DNA of 64,000 nucleotides from Aedes albopictus (lineage: Eukaryota > Arthropoda > Insecta > Diptera > Culicidae). The notes under the pieces were generated by a model. That model saw nothing but the letters and a program-made list of their open reading frames with translations. It was not told where the DNA came from and did not search any database. The stretch covers positions 76,897,734 to 76,961,733 of the forward strand of contig NC_085136.1 of assembly GCF_035046485.1 (NCBI RefSeq), read 5' to 3'. Shown piece after piece: positions 1 to 12,815 of this stretch; positions within the stretch are counted from its first letter, which is position 1; each line of letters starts with the position of its first letter. Position numbers and translations under genes: made by a program.

Positions 1-220
1 GCTGAAATTCAAATAATACTGTGCTTTACTCATTACAGATGCCGAGAATCCACAATCCACCTCCATCTTTAATTGCTTCCCTTCAATAGTTACTCCCACT
101 AAACAAGGCTCACTAATCCTATTGATAGAAGACACTAACATACATGAAACACTACCTGCGTCACTTCCATCATCGCTATCCGAATCTGACTGCGTCCTCA
201 TGCGATTCATCAGGTCGCTG

Positions 221-673
221 CCCGACTAGAAGATTCTAACAAAAATATAACATAATTATAACAAATCATGATATGTCTAACTCATTGTGATATAATCATG
301 TTTAACATCATTGGTGTTTAATAATATTATAACTCAATTGTATCATATTATGTTATAAATGTTGTTAAATAATTCATTGTGAAATAATTTAGTTCTGATT
401 CTTTGACATTCAGAACATCAATTTTCATAATTGTATCAAAATATGATAGAAACTAGTTTTCTCGAAGCTAAAATTTATATCATATTGTGTTATAAATTTG
501 TTCTAATTATAACAGAATAGGTTATTATTTTGATTAGACCAGTGTACTTTTTGTTACAGTTTTAGTTATTTTAACATCATCCTGCATCTTGTTTATAACA
601 AAATAAGTTAGAGAAAAATTTCATATCATCATAACACACTGTGTTATAAACTTGATATATTTTTCTAGTCGGG
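221..673. mobile_element. 453-bp MITE, CCCGACTAGAA ends, 2-bp TG duplication
   Basis: The inverted ends are CCCGACTAGAA (221-231) and TTCTAGTCGGG (663-673). TG lies immediately outside both ends. The interior is very AT rich with recurrent ataaca/tgttat motifs and no coding potential. It sits between the zinc knuckle and the protease region of the gypsy relic, so its insertion post-dates that element. The end pattern CCC-N-ACTA matches two other insertions in this window (9032-12815 and 43384-43479). Confidence 0.7.
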
Positions 674-687
674 TGATGTGTTTCTCT

Positions 688-1596
688 TCAGGGGGGTTCC
701 GGGCTGCCTGTGTCCATCATATTCACCGCATCCTTCCTCATATTTTTCAATTTAAAGCATCTTCGCCGGATATGCCCCTTGATCCCACAAAAGTTACAGA
801 TCATATCTGCATAGTTGAGGCGGTTACCTTTATGGTGGTATTTGTCCGTTACTCTGAACTTCGTCGTATTCCTCCCGTCTTGGTTTCCGTGGTAGGCTAT
901 GTTTCTGGAATACGCTTGGTATCCAAGTCAAATTTTCACTGGTGCTCTATTATACCTAGCACCCGAGCCCTCTCGCGCTAAATCATAGGTCCTACTCAAT
1001 TGTTCGAACCTAGAGCCAAATTTCATCGGTCCTTGACCTCTTATGGCTGCTATTTGTTCAAAATTGCTTACATTCAAGGTTTTGGCGTTTGCCCCGGCCA
1101 TTTCCCAGGTCGTAATGATTTTCTCAGCCATTTCTAAGGTTAAAGTTTCCTCATTTAAAAGTTTTTGTTGCAGTAACCTGTCGCGAACACCTGCAACAAC
1201 GCGATCTCTAATGGCTGAAGACTTAAAATCACCGAATGCACAGTATTCAGCCTGTAATTTTACTGATAATACAAAGTCTTCGGCAGTTTCGTCCGGTTGC
1301 TGGACGCGGTTATTAAACTTTAATTTTTGAATCAAGTCTGATTCTGTCTTGTCGAAATGAGCACGCAGTTTGGAAACCATATCCTCATATTCGACTTCTG
1401 CCAAATTTCCATTAGGATAAAGTAGCTTAAGTTCGGTGAATACTGTCGGCCCACTAAGGGTTATAAAATGGGCTCGTTTTGCATCGGCTGCAACGTTGTT
1501 AACCACAAAAAAGAAACCCAGTCGCTCTATCCAATCACCAAAGGGCGTTCCCTTTCGGTACGGCTCAATGGTTACTAAAATACTAGGATTTGCCAT
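688..1596 (-). pseudogene. Broken gag gene of the gypsy-type element
   Basis: I chose the ATG at 1596 because the protein from there begins with a typical short gag N-terminus; codons upstream look like leader sequence. The first about 220 residues match the alpha-helical capsid-type gag of Ty3/gypsy elements, with motifs such as DWIERLGFFF and ETAEDFVLSVKLQAEYC. TGA at 928-930 stops the frame, but the same frame continues past it into the zinc knuckle (757-798) and then a proline-rich end stopping at 688-690. The final stop arises from one extra base in a C6 tract (minus strand). No function remains. Confidence 0.75.
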
Positions 1597-1668
1597 GGCG
1601 CAACAATAGCCACGCCGAAATCTACGGGACCCTGAACGAGACCGCTGAGTGGAAGGACTGCACCTCAA

Positions 1669-2272
1669 CTTCCTATAAGGTTGGGAAATTACCTCACCAG
1701 TTTACGATAGCTTTCTCGGGAAATCAGTCGGGACGTTCACCCAGGCCTGGCCTTGCCGTTGCGCAGCCGTCTGGTCTCTCCGCGAATTTCGCCGCAATCC
1801 ACCGGAAAACTTCTTCAAAAACGGTTGTTTAATGTCTGCTATTAATCTCACCAACTAAATCGTCTGTATTGTCGTAAACCAACCGAATTGTAGTTTTCCT
1901 AGACCACGGAAAAACTTATCCCGCTTGCTGAAGCCTGCAAGTAGCGTCCCCGATTTGCCAGCCAAATCTACAGATGCACAGAAATGAAATGATGTCTCTC
2001 ACGTTTCTCGCCGCTTCAATTTAGCTGCAATAAAGCTTCGTTGATGATTGCTGGATAATAGGAAACTTCCACTTTTATCCACTGTGAACTGTGCAACTTC
2101 CAAATTAACTTATAACTTTTTCTTCTTCCTCGTCGTCAGCTGTACTGTTTTAAGTCGAGGTTCGGATAGGAGGTAAAAGATAAGATGTGCCTTGCTCGAT
2201 GATCAAACTAAAGTGCTGGTCACATGTATTTCGTTTCTATAACGTCAGTTCGAGTGCGTTACATTTCATGTG
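1669..2272. other. No gene seen
   Basis: About 600 bp between two retroelement relics. It may contain untranslated leader of the gypsy-type element, but I see no LTR boundaries, splice sites or coding signal. Confidence 0.5.
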
Positions 2273-2945
2273 TTACAATACGAGTATTGCGCGATTGCTC
2301 ATAGCATTTCTTCTGTCATTCGACAGCACATAACAATGGCAAATATCTGGTCTGGAACATTGGGCTAGGAACTGCTGGCCTCCGATTAACTGACGAAAGG
2401 GAATTTTCTTCATCTTGTCACGTTCAGCTTCCGTTTTTGGTCTCTTTTGGCTGGTTAGCTTTTGATTGGGGTCCAAGGGAGTTTGTACGGGATTGCATTC
2501 TACCATCTGAAATTCCTCCAACAATTCATTTATGTAACGCTCCTGATCAATGACTATAATACCTTCTTCTTTTGTAATCTTGATTGCCAGAACTTGCTCA
2601 GTCTCTCCCAATTTCCTCGCAAGATCTCGTTTTACAGCTTCGGTCATTCCAGTATTGTTTGAAAATATAAAAAAATCGTCCACGTATATCGTCACTATCA
2701 GAACTTGATCTCCTTGGATTCGATAATACACACGTGTCGAACTTTGAACGGTTTAGGCCCATTTTCTTCAATTCGCCGTCTAGCTTGAAATTCCAAAATC
2801 CGGCTTACCCGTTTCAATCCATAAAGCGCCTTTCTCAACATGCAAACTTGATTCGTACCATCCTCAAATCCTTCCGGTTGTTGCATATAAATTTGTTCAT
2901 CTCCCTAAGTCGCCTTGTAAGAACGCAATGATCAATGAGAGTCTA
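2273..2945 (-). pseudogene. Ty1/copia reverse transcriptase fragment
   Basis: The minus strand encodes the core of a copia-type RT: a stretch ending MQQPEGFEDG and LRKALYGLK (about 2810-2886), then the catalytic Y-V-D-D box (about 2675-2685), then the downstream ERYINELLEEF, NPVQTPLDPNQKLT and FRQLIGGQQFLAQCSRPDI motifs. These are diagnostic of copia RT. The reading changes frame near 2730, so it is broken. No integrase or RNase H was recognised, and both sides are truncated. Function is lost. Confidence 0.85.
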
Positions 2946-3079
2946 ATAGTCTAATAATAAATATACTCTCATTGCGCAATGACCGCGTCCATTTGATGAA
3001 TTGACATGTCTGTAGAGAATTTTCTGAAACGCCTGACGAATACAAAATCACCTTCATATCCACTTTCCTTTATTTCCAG

Positions 3080-3728
3080 GTCTCGGCAATTTCGAACCGA
3101 AAGAAGTGGACCGTCGTGATGGGCCCGGAGAAGGCGGCAAGGCATACATTCTCCCAGAGGATCAACAGAATCGTGCCTCCGATGCGGAGATGGAATACGG
3201 CATGAACATCGTAGTTTCCGACACAATCTCGCTGGATCGAACCATCCGGGACACTCGGCTGGAGGAGTGCAAACACTGGGACTATCCACATGATCTGCCC
3301 ACGACCAGTGTGATTATCGTGTTCCACAACGAGGGTTTTTCGGTGCTGATGCGAACGGTCCACTCGGTGTTGAACCGATCGCCGAAGCATGTGCTGCACG
3401 AAATTATCCTGGTGGACGATTTTTCGGACAAGGAGGATTTGAAGGAAAAGCTCGAGAACTATATCGAGCGGTTCGATGGCAAGGTGAGGCTGATTCGGAA
3501 CGTCGAACGGGAAGGTTTGATTCGGACCCGGTCCCGAGGGGCCAAGGAGGCGACCGGGGAGGTCATTGTGTATTTGGATGCCCATTGTGAGGTGAACACG
3601 AACTGGCTGCCGCCACTGTTGGCTCCTATTTATCGGGATAGGACAGTGATGACCGTTCCGGTGATTGATGGAATCGATCATAAGACGTTCGAGTATCGAC
3701 CGGTGTACGCGGATGGACATCATTACAG
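3080..3728 (+). CDS. Pgant7: Polypeptide N-acetylgalactosaminyltransferase, internal exon (Pgant7/GALNT7-like)
   Basis: Internal exon of a Golgi type-II membrane enzyme that transfers GalNAc from UDP-GalNAc to Ser/Thr, starting mucin-type O-glycans. The exon encodes the end of the luminal stem and the first half of the GT-A catalytic domain. Visible motifs are the TSVIIVFHNE nucleotide-binding start, ILVDDFSD, EGLIRTRSRGA and the metal-binding D-X-H (Asp-Ala-His, 3577-3585). The 3' splice site is tttatttccag at 3079 and the 5' splice site gtgagt at 3729. The exon starts with two bases of a split codon and ends with two (AG), which join the A at 15490 to make Arg. The gene's 5' exons (cytoplasmic tail, membrane anchor) are not in the window. 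The Pgant7 assignment rests on remembered similarity of motif wording and could be a sister GalNAc-transferase. Confidence 0.92.
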
Positions 3729-4239
3729 GTGAGTTTTATATTCGTTATAAAGAAGATATCCCCTCATAAAATAAGTTTTATCTCAGCGGTTGTTGTTATG
3801 GGTCGTGCCATAACAATGTTATGCATGGCTTCCAAATTAGAAGTTCAGCAGAACTTGATGCTCTATTTTTTCACAGTTTAAACGTTGAAATAGATATTTT
3901 ACGTTCTCCAAAAAAAAAATGCACATAAAAACCATTATTACTAGTGCATATTCATATTTTTGATGACTGATATTTTGGCCTTGTATTTGCGATACATTTA
4001 TTTTTTATCAGCAAGCAACGCATGTGAAGAGAGCTTGTCGGACAGTCGTATAGGTGGTATTCATATTCTGCATTGCAATCGATTTACATCTATAGAAGAC
4101 GTCGCCGCTACAAAATAGCTATCTCTATCTCGTTTAGAGATAGGCTAATTATGCGTCATAAAACTGGCATATTTATCAACGCACCCAAAAGACATGTTCA
4201 GTACCTTTCTTAACGACTTGCTGAAAACAACGAACATTA

Positions 4240-4957
4240 GGGGTAGGCGGGGCATAATGAGCAGCTTAAGCATTTTGTCACCAAATCCAGTAAATTAAGT
4301 GCAACCAATGTTTAATTTTAACGTTCAATCCTCATTTGAACCTTAACTGACAAAAGCTAATCGTTGAAATTCCGAATAAACTTATAAATGTTGTAAAATT
4401 TTATGTTTTTAAAAACGGTGATAATATACAAATACTGAAATTTTCAAGCTAATAAATTGAAAGTTACAGACAAAACCTTGCTATATGCATCAAAACAGAG
4501 AAAACAAAAATTAAAACTTGCTTGTTGACGATGTTTACTATTTTCATTATTTTTTCACTAGTTGCTCATTCTGCCCCACCCTACTACCAACTCTTTGAAA
4601 CATATTTTTAAAACAAAAAAATTATACTAATAGTTGAAAAGTGTTACAAATACATGTCATTGGTCTAGGGAATATCAAGAAAATCGATAGATGCCCACTA
4701 AATTGTGATTTCGATACCCAAAACCTTATTTTCGGTCACCTGATTCTTATAATATTTTCCCAGTACATGACTACTTTACGCATTTTGATTAATTTTTCAA
4801 GGTAAACGGATTTTTTGACTAATGTTTTGTCATCAACTCATTGGATTTTAGATAATAAGGCTACAATCAAGCAATTTGTTTTGTTAATTTGAAGATTTAC
4901 AGTGAAAATACAAGGTTCTCATTATGCCCCACCTGCTCATTATGCCCCGCCTACCCC
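4240..4957. mobile_element. 718-bp MITE with GGGGTAGGCGGGGC ends, TA duplication
   Basis: Perfect inverted ends at 4240-4264 and 4933-4957 begin GGGGTAGGCGGGGCATAATG and are flanked by TA on both sides (4238-4239, 4958-4959), as expected for the Tc1/mariner superfamily. The words GGGGCA and ctcattatgcccc recur just inside the ends (4565-4580, 4917-4930). There is no transposase. Confidence 0.85.
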
Positions 4958-5879
4958 TATGCCAAAAGTTTTTTTTTCACCTGACTGGTTCACCAAACAT
5001 CCAGCTGATGTATGTATCCGTTAAAGTTTTTCTCTCCAACTGTTACAGTAAACAGTACATCTTTTTTATCAAACGCTGAACATAAGAGTTGTTATTTTGA
5101 ACCTGATATGAAAACAATTATTCGTGTTGATTTAAACAAACATCTCTCGGTGTGTGTTTCTCAAACTTTGAATTGAGTTAAACATCTATGTTGTTTGCAA
5201 TAAACAACATGAATGGTGATTATTTAAAAAAAAAACTTGCTTTGAAGTTATCAGCACGTAGATATGGGTGTTGAAATGTTGTTCTCATGGAACAGAGTTG
5301 AGCTAATGCTAAGTAGGTAGGTACCTACTTTTCATCGTCTTTTTCTTCTGTGTCTCAGTTGGTAATTGTGCGGCAAATTTGTTTTTACCCATAGAGCATT
5401 TCCAGCTCCAGCACGAATTGCGTAGACGCGACATATTTCAACGGATCACTAAGATAACTAAAACGGCCGCTATGGAATGAACAAATAACGCCACCGTAGC
5501 CTTGTGTGTTTGACATAACCCCGGTGAACGCTAGAAAAGTTGGCTTCACTGATCCATACAAATGAAATTTATCTTATGCTTGAGCTTCTATCTGGAAAGG
5601 TTTTTCATGTTATTTGTTTTGCAATATTCTTCACCTAATCTTTAAAAAGGACGCATGAAAAAAATCTAATTTTCTACCTTGAAAATTTTTAACTCGCAAA
5701 CGGTTTGTTGGATTGAAATGTTGTCTTCGAGTTATTGTGGTGACATGGCTCTCTCTACGGTAGCTGAAAAAGTCCAGTTCAAACTAAGCTCGGCCGGCGC
5801 TAGGAAACTACGTTTGTCTATTTTCGTCTGTTTCGCAACTTCATCCCATCCGTGTTTAGGTTGCAACCTACATTTAGGT

Positions 5880-6235
5880 AAAATCTGGCGAAGAACTCCG
5901 CAAGGACTTATTGAAGAAATCTCGAGAAGAACTTCAGAAGAAATCTCGGAAGTAAATATAGAGGAAATTCAAGAAAAAACTCTGAAAACTCGGGAGGAAA
6001 TACGGGCGCAATCTCGCGAAGAAATCCAGGAGATGTCGAAAAACTCTCTGGAAGAACATCTGCGAAAACCTCGTGAAACCCCGAGAGAAACTGTTGGAAA
6101 GCTATCCCGGAAAACAACAAAGAGAGATTTCTGAAGGACTAACTTAGGATAAGTTTTAGAAGAATATCCGCGAGGAACTTTAGTACAAATTCCAAGAACA
6201 ACTCTCTGAAATCCCGGAAGAACACCGCTCGTAAT
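5880..6235. repeat. Degenerate gaagaaatctc/gaggaa repeat field
   Basis: Loose reiteration of 12-bp-like words (gaagaaatctcg, gaggaaattc, gaagaacatc). It looks like a decayed relative of the 24-bp array at 46.9-49.8 kb. The open frames across it come from this composition and are not genes. Confidence 0.55.
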
Positions 6236-6284
6236 TATTTATGAGAGTAAATACGTAAAAATCCTCTGGATAGAAAACTTATGT

Positions 6285-7943
6285 CCAACCAGTCGTGACG
6301 TCAGTCGGAAGAACATATTTCCGGAGGTCTTCCTTTTCGGTTTCAAAACTTCACGCTTTTTCGCAACTGGCGTTAAGGGCGGACGGGACGGTCGGGGAAA
6401 TATCCGCCATTGCTCTGTTGCTACTAAGATGGTAATCTCAGATTCTACTTCATATTTTGCAACAAAAACCTATCACTGTGTATGCTCACTTGCAGTGCAT
6501 ATGCTGATTGTTTTTCAGCATCTTCAGTGCGATAGAACTCGAGATTACCATCTTCAAAATCGCGAGGCAAATTGTTAGAAAGAGAGAGGAAAAATAACAC
6601 GGCGTCCCGTTTCACCTTAATAGGCTCATAATCTTTTAGAGAGCCAGGACTCACACATTGAAGATGCATGTTAGTTCCAAACAGGTTCCTTGTGTGAGTG
6701 TTGCTGGGTTGGTGATACTGAAGTAGCATTTATTGGCGGTCAATCGCGCTCAAGCATGCTGCTTTCTTTTTACGTTGTTTGAAATTGTGTTTTTGTCTGC
6801 TGGTGTGATTGTAAGTATGAAATATCCTGTAACAGTAAGTGTTCAACTGGAATTCATATCTTTGTTAAATTAAATCTCGTCCCAGTAGAAAGAGGCCAAA
6901 TTCGCATTGTCTTTCAAGATATATCTCCAAGAACTCTTCTCGAAATTTATCCAAGGATTCCTCCAACTTCTATAGAGATATTTCCAGTAATCATGGGGTT
7001 TCTCTTGGTAATCCAATAAAAAATCATCTAACAGTTTAAGCTGTAACTCTTTCTGCATGCAACACCTACTGATATTTTCCAAAAATTTCTCCGAGGATTC
7101 CTCCAGTAATTTCTCTACAGATTATAAAGGAATTGCTCCAGGTATTTCCCTTGGTTTTCTCCAGGAATTCCACTAGGGATTCCTTCTCCGCGAATTCGGC
7201 ATGCGATCACTCCAGGAATTTCTGCTGGGCACCTTCCTGGGATTCATCTAGAAATTCTTCCAGCTCTTCTTTCAGGAAGTCCTCCTGGAATTTCCCCAGA
7301 AATTCTCAATGTGATGTCTCCAGGAATGCTTCAAGCTATTTCTTCAGAATTTTCTTTCCATGATTGCTATAGGGATTTCTCAAGCAATTCCTCCCAGAAT
7401 TCCTGCAGGGATTCTTTCTAGAATTTCTCCTATGATTTATAAACAGATTTCTCCAAGGATTCCTTCAGAGATTTTATAAAGGAATTCTTTCTCGGGTACC
7501 TACATAAACTTCTGCTGGGATAAATATAGATTTCTCTAAGAATTACTCTAGAAAATATTTCCAAAGATTAATGCCTTTAGGGTTTCTTCCAGGAATTTTA
7601 CCGGCGATTTATTCCGGAATTCCTCTGCAGATTTTTCCAGGTATTCCTCTAGGAATTCTCCCAGGGATTGCTCCAGAAATTCCTCCTGTGACGTCTACAA
7701 TAATCCTTCCATATGTTTTTTTTCAAAATTCTTCCAGATATTCCTTTAGGATTTTTGTTATGATTATTCTAGAGATTTCTCTAGCCAATTCTATGAGGAC
7801 TCGACTCCTCCAGCAATTCCTGCAGATATTGATCGAGAAATTTAGCATGTGTTCTAACTACCTGAAACCAGTGTGAAACCATTTCCAAACTTCCTTAAGA
7901 TTTACGAAACTTCCTGAACATTTGGGTTCTAGACTTCCGGTAC
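6285..7943. repeat. Intronic duplication, copy A
   Basis: Starts with gtccaaccagtcgtgacgtc and ends with cctgaacatttgggttctag and the next bases to ttccggtac. The same ordered landmarks recur at 13205-15323: the cacacattg…ttccttgtgtgagtg segment, the ctttctttttacgttgtttg segment, an aaagaggccaaattcgc segment and a long field of degenerate tcctccaggaattc words. Copy A lacks the MITE and SINE that interrupt copy B. Confidence 0.75.
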
Positions 7944-7952
7944 TACTTACTT

Positions 7953-9031
7953 TCAGTCCTGGGCACCCACGGTGGTGCAGAGGGCCGAATTGAAAGATTT
8001 TCATCCTGGGCGATTGCCAGCCATCGCCTTGACCCGTGGCCAGGTCAAATTTCTGTCGGCTTGCTTGATTTCGTTATTGAGGCTGCGCCGCCATGAGCCT
8101 CTGGATCTGCCTCTGCTGCGATGTCCTGCTGGGTTCCAGTCTAACGCTTTTTTGCAGATTTCGTTTCCGCCCCTGCGTAGAGTGTGGCCGACCCACCCCC
8201 ACTTTCGCTCCCGAATTTCTGTCGCTATCGACTTTTGATGACATCGACGATGGAGCTCCACGTTGGAGATCCAATTGTGAGGCCACCATGCACGAATTAT
8301 ATACCGCAGGCATCTATTGATGAAGACCTGCAGCCGTTGCGTGTTCTCCGTTGATACACACCAGGTTTCACTGGCGTATAGTAGCACAGATTTCACGTTC
8401 GAGTTGAAAATTCGGATTTTAATGCGTCGACTAATCTGGTTGTTTCTCCATACATTCCTAAACTCGCAAAAGCAGCCCTCGCCTTCTTGATCCGTGCGCC
8501 TATGTCGGTCTTGGTGCCGCCATCGGCCGTCATTTGGCTACCAAGATATTGGAAGCTTCCAGCATTCTCCACTGCTTGCCCAGCTACCGTGAAGCTGGAA
8601 GAGTTGATCGTGTTTACATCTAACGATTTGGTCTTGTTGACGTTGATGGTAAGACCTGCCGCTGAAGAGCGATTGGCAAGATCATCGAGCTTGCTTTGCA
8701 TATCAGAGCTCCGTTGAGCTAGGAGAGCAACGTCATCAACCAGTTCGAAGTCATTTAGGTGCTCCTTGGTAATGGGTTGCCACAGCAATCCACGATTTGG
8801 TTCACGGTCAATCGCACCAACCAGGATCTCGTCGATTGCGATGAGGAACAGTAGCGGTGATAGTATACATCCTTGCCTCACTCCAGCAACGACTTGGATG
8901 GGATCGTACAATACTCCATTGTGCAGTACTCTACACAAAAATGCCCTGTACTGTGCTTCAATGAGGCCGATGATTTTCTCAGGGACACCCTTGCGCCTAA
9001 GGGCTTCCCACATGTTTTCGTGATTGAGACG
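7953..9031 (-). pseudogene. LINE (non-LTR) reverse transcriptase, C-terminal two thirds
   Basis: Minus-strand RT continuing from 12816-13082 across a transposon insertion. Reading from 9031 it gives LNHENMWEALRRKGVPEKII, then GVRQGCILSPLLF, the catalytic box with V in place of A (FELVDDVALL), then the LINE-specific C-terminal YASETW, WGWVGHTLRRGG and SRGRSRGSWRRS motifs. The expected final stop is near 7953-7955. Lesions are a loss of one base near 8458, which shifts frame before KSVLLYASETW, a premature TGA at about 8000, and the changed catalytic box. I cannot assign the clade with confidence. The end abuts duplication copy A. Confidence 0.88.
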
Positions 9032-12000
9032 CCCAACTAACATTTATTGTGAATGTAAACGTCAACAAAGCGTCCTCAATAAGGCAATCGATGAGACAGA
9101 TGCGATCAGCTGATTTTTTTTGTTTACCATGTATTTTTGACAATCGATGATCGGGGTGACAATTGAACACAAAGGAATTTGTTAATGCGAGGTATGCACT
9201 TCAAACGGAATCGCTCAAGTAATTTTCGTTCAGTGCCATGTTCAGTGCATTATTTTTCCGTGACCGGAATGGTCAAGAAATTTAACACAGCAAGCCCCAT
9301 TTGATTTGACGTTTCGTTTCAGCTCCGTACTAGGATCCGGAATAAAGCGACGCTTTCTTATTTCTTGAGCGATTCCTTACCTGAATTTTCCACGCATCGA
9401 GATACACTGAACGAAAACGCCCGCCGTACAAAGAATGATTCTTCATTCAATGCGGTACAGACCCGCAAAATCTGAATTTTAAATGATTTCTCAGCAGAAT
9501 GATTTGACTGCCTTCGATTGAACCAAAATCATCCTGTAATAAAACTGAAATTGACACAATTAATGAATGATTTTTCGCTTGGGGTTTGTTGTGAATGATT
9601 ATCATCAAAAAAACATCGGAAAGCATTTTCCTCTATGCTTCATACCGAAAATCATTCAATTGCTGAATGAAAATCCCCACAACTCAAAATATGAATTGTC
9701 ATTCAATCGTGTGCTCAATCCCAGGGCTCACTCGGTGATTCCTAAAACTGAATGACAATCGCGATCGAATGATTTTCTGAACAATAATGACGGATTCTTG
9801 TTTACTTTTTGTATTCTAATTGTCTGCATGTTCCCCATTCTGAAAGTAATTCAATTTTGGATTGTTTTTCATTTTGCTGTTGGTGCGCCATCCTTTGACA
9901 GTTTATAATGGCAAAATCAACGTTGAAGTAGTTGCGAAAAAAAATGCGTCGTGCAAAAGTGTTCGACTGTGATGCAGAATGGTGATATATTTATAATGTG
10001 TATTAACATAAAATGAGATTTCTGATAATAAAAACCAATAAAATTCAAATAAAAAATAATTCACATATTGTTCTATTGTTATTTTCCAAACAACTAATAT
10101 TACAACCATTTCAACGAGTTCGAGCGAAATTGACTTCAATTGAAATCAGATTCCTTCTAACTTGTTGTGATGGTTGTAATATTAGTTGTTTAATTAAGAA
10201 TTTAAATCAATTTAAATTGTATACTGCAATGAACAATGTCTATATACTTTCGTAAGGATTTTCATTCTCATTTCAACCGATAAACTGAATGGGTTTTGAA
10301 TGAAAATCATCCATGTACAGATTTGTTTTGATTCTGAATAGTATGATTATAGTGGTCGCTTTGGATGATTTTCATACCGTCTGTTTTGATTCTGTCAGAT
10401 CAGCTCTTAAATGACAAAAATCAAAAAATCATCTGATTTTAAGCATGGGGCTCGGATGAGGCAATTTTCATTCAATTTGTGGCGGGGATTTTCGTTCAGT
10501 GTAGGCCAAGAAATATCTTGCGATCAGCGTACTACCCATAAGCACCGACGACACTTGACGAAATTTTGTTAAGTTGTACTCACACTATGTTTACAGTTTT
10601 GGCTGTCACCCCCATCGCGAAAAGTCGTCATGGATTGCCTTATACGGCTTGATGCTGAGTTACTATGTTGTACATATGGACGGAAGCTTCTATGCAAGTC
10701 CTATACCACACGCTTAAACTGCTTCACTCATCGCATGAGTAACTGTTACTCACTGTGGAGCATCGTTGCAAATCCGGGAGAATGTGTGAAAATTATGTGT
10801 ACGTCTTACTCACGCCGTGAGCTGATGGCCAGTTACTCATTTTTGAGCTTCTGGCTTGTGTTGACAAACGCTTTAAAAAGCAAGCGTCTGTCAATTTCTA
10901 CAACAAAAAAAATAATAAAAAAAACTTTTCTCTGGGGTGATCTCCAAAAGTAAGTATTCCATTAAAAAAAAGATTAAATTAAGTAGTTATACTTAGTTTT
11001 TATTTAATTTAGGTGAAAAACTGCATCGCTGGATGTTGGTAGGTATAATGGATAAATTGGGTGTAGATGACACCGAGGATGACACCCGATGCGGAGCCGT
11101 CACGATTTATTTCTTCAATTTCAATTTATCAATTATTTAATAAATTTCTTCAATATTTAATTAATTCGAACTATTGTTTCTTATTTTCCTGAAAACATTT
11201 AAAAATTAATTAATTTAGCCATTTTCAGAGCAAGCGACGCATACGCATTTATGTGTAACGGTTACTCATTCTTCCAAATTGGTGACGAAACGCTTCAATG
11301 TGTGAAGCTTACTCATGCTGCTTTGGCTTTGAAGCACTTGCTCAAAAATGAGTAAGGCCCCACTTGCTCACTTTAGGAGTGCCATGGGATGAATACAAAT
11401 TTGAGTAGATCTTGCTCATTATTGAGTGGACCGACTTCTGCGTGCAATGAATCTGGCGAACTTAATCCACAAGTACAAGTATATATATGCTGTGCGAGCA
11501 GCTTCTGTGCCACCAAGTCATAGCTCTTATTTCGGTTCCTATGTAACCACTAACTAAATAACATCTTGAGAAGGCGCTTTTTCAGCCTCTTCACAGTTGT
11601 TAAATAACAGTTGTATGGCATCCCCAAATTTATCGATTAAATATAGGGTGACAATGGGTATTATCGGCAGGTTTGTTCTCTTCGTCATGGGGGGTTTTTG
11701 TCAGCCAAATTGCCTGAAACTTGGCCGTATAATTCGGCTTAGTTGGGAAGGATTTGAGAACAACTCTGAGTTCAATAGGTTTAAAAAAAAAAAACCAAAG
11801 ACGAAGAGAACAAAACGGCCGAGAATAGGCAATTTCCCCTAATTAGATTATGGATACCGTGACGCAATACATGTGTAACTGGAGTTATGGCTTTTAAAAT
11901 TGAATAATCCGTATCCACTGGTCCTGATGGACTTATCCACGGTCTTCTTTTTCCTCTGGATTGCTTCTTCTTTTCATCTGTAACTGCGGACTGTTTACAA

Positions 12001-12815
12001 AAAATGACATATTCATGAACATCCAGCGACCGAAAGTTCAGTGGATGTTCACCGAATCTCGCCAGATGCAAGATGTGAGCAGTGATTTTAGTAAACACTA
12101 CTACTTTTACCCGCAGTCAGAGATACGCGCGAGACAGTCGCCTAAGAGAACAGACCTGTTTTCAAATTTTCCATCATAGCGCTCTTTGATAATTCTTGAA
12201 GAGGTCGCCATGTGTCCGAGTGATATGATGACTGCTGCGACTGCACGTGGCATTTGCACTGCGATTAAATTTTGCCCATCATTGAAGGCCTTGAAAAGTA
12301 GTCACCATAATTGTACTTTTCTTGCAACGCACAATAATTTCACAGGCCAGAGATGGATAGCTGTAAAGTATTTGTGTAGTAGCTGTAAAGTTGGTTTTGA
12401 ATGTTTACTTCCTACAAGCCGCGTTGGAATACCAACAGTTTCTAGCTGTAATGATATCGCATAATGGCCTTCAAAGCGCTGCTGATTTGTGGATTCTTTA
12501 GTATTACGAATTGTACTGTATAGTAGCAGCTATTTTATTAGTGTGAACTCGTATTCGATTTGGTCAAATTTTCACATCTTCCGGGAAATCTCCCGGAGTT
12601 AGAATAGAGTGCAGTAAAGACAGCCTCAGTGACAAGTGATTGATTTCTGAAAACCGAGTTTGATAGCTGAATGATGGTTGTTTTGCAGCCGTGTATTCGC
12701 TTATGGTTTATATTTGACTAACATCCCTTTTATTCAGCGTTGACTGCATCAATTCGATGGTTACACAATAGAAAGCAAATGACTTAAGCGTATAGCGCTG
12801 AAAATGTTAGTTGGG
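9032..12815. mobile_element. 3.8-kb transposon with CCCAACTAACATTT ends splitting a LINE
   Basis: The inverted ends are CCCAACTAACATTT at 9032-9045 and its reverse complement at 12802-12815. CG is present just outside both ends (9030-9031 and 12816-12817). Removing the element and one CG restores the LINE reading between 12816 and 9031, which fixes both borders independently. Inside are a nested 1.1-kb MITE (9405-10501), a stretch of gttactcat/actcac words (10700-11440) and no recognisable transposase, so it is non-autonomous or composite. Confidence 0.8.
9405..10501. mobile_element. 1.1-kb MITE with CACTGAACGAAAA ends, TA duplication
   Basis: Inverted ends CACTGAACGAAAACGCCCGCC (left; the right end differs by two bases) are flanked by TA at 9403-9404 and 10502-10503. 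The interior is AT rich with many gaatgatt/aatcattc words, often in inverted pairs, and no coding signal. It is nested in the 3.8-kb element. Confidence 0.8.

Larger units (their letters stand above)
1..1668 (-). mobile_element. Ty3/gypsy-type LTR retrotransposon relic (gag and start of pol)
   Basis: On the minus strand this reads as gag followed by a retroviral-type protease region. The order is a gag body (928-1596), one CCHC zinc knuckle C-X2-C-X4-H-X4-C (757-798), then an acidic serine/aspartate stretch and a protease-like segment near 1-200, where the expected D-T/S-G active-site triplet reads D-C-G. The element runs off the left edge. It is dead: an in-frame TGA at 928-930, a one-base shift in the six-G tract at 691-696, and a 453-bp MITE at 221-673. 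The 1600-1668 edge is uncertain and no LTR was identified. Confidence 0.75.

Noticed and set aside
9079..10646. A possible outer element with taaggcaatc ends around the 1.1-kb MITE
   Set aside because: The inverted match is only about 15 bp with mismatches and no clear target duplication, so I did not list it as a separate element.
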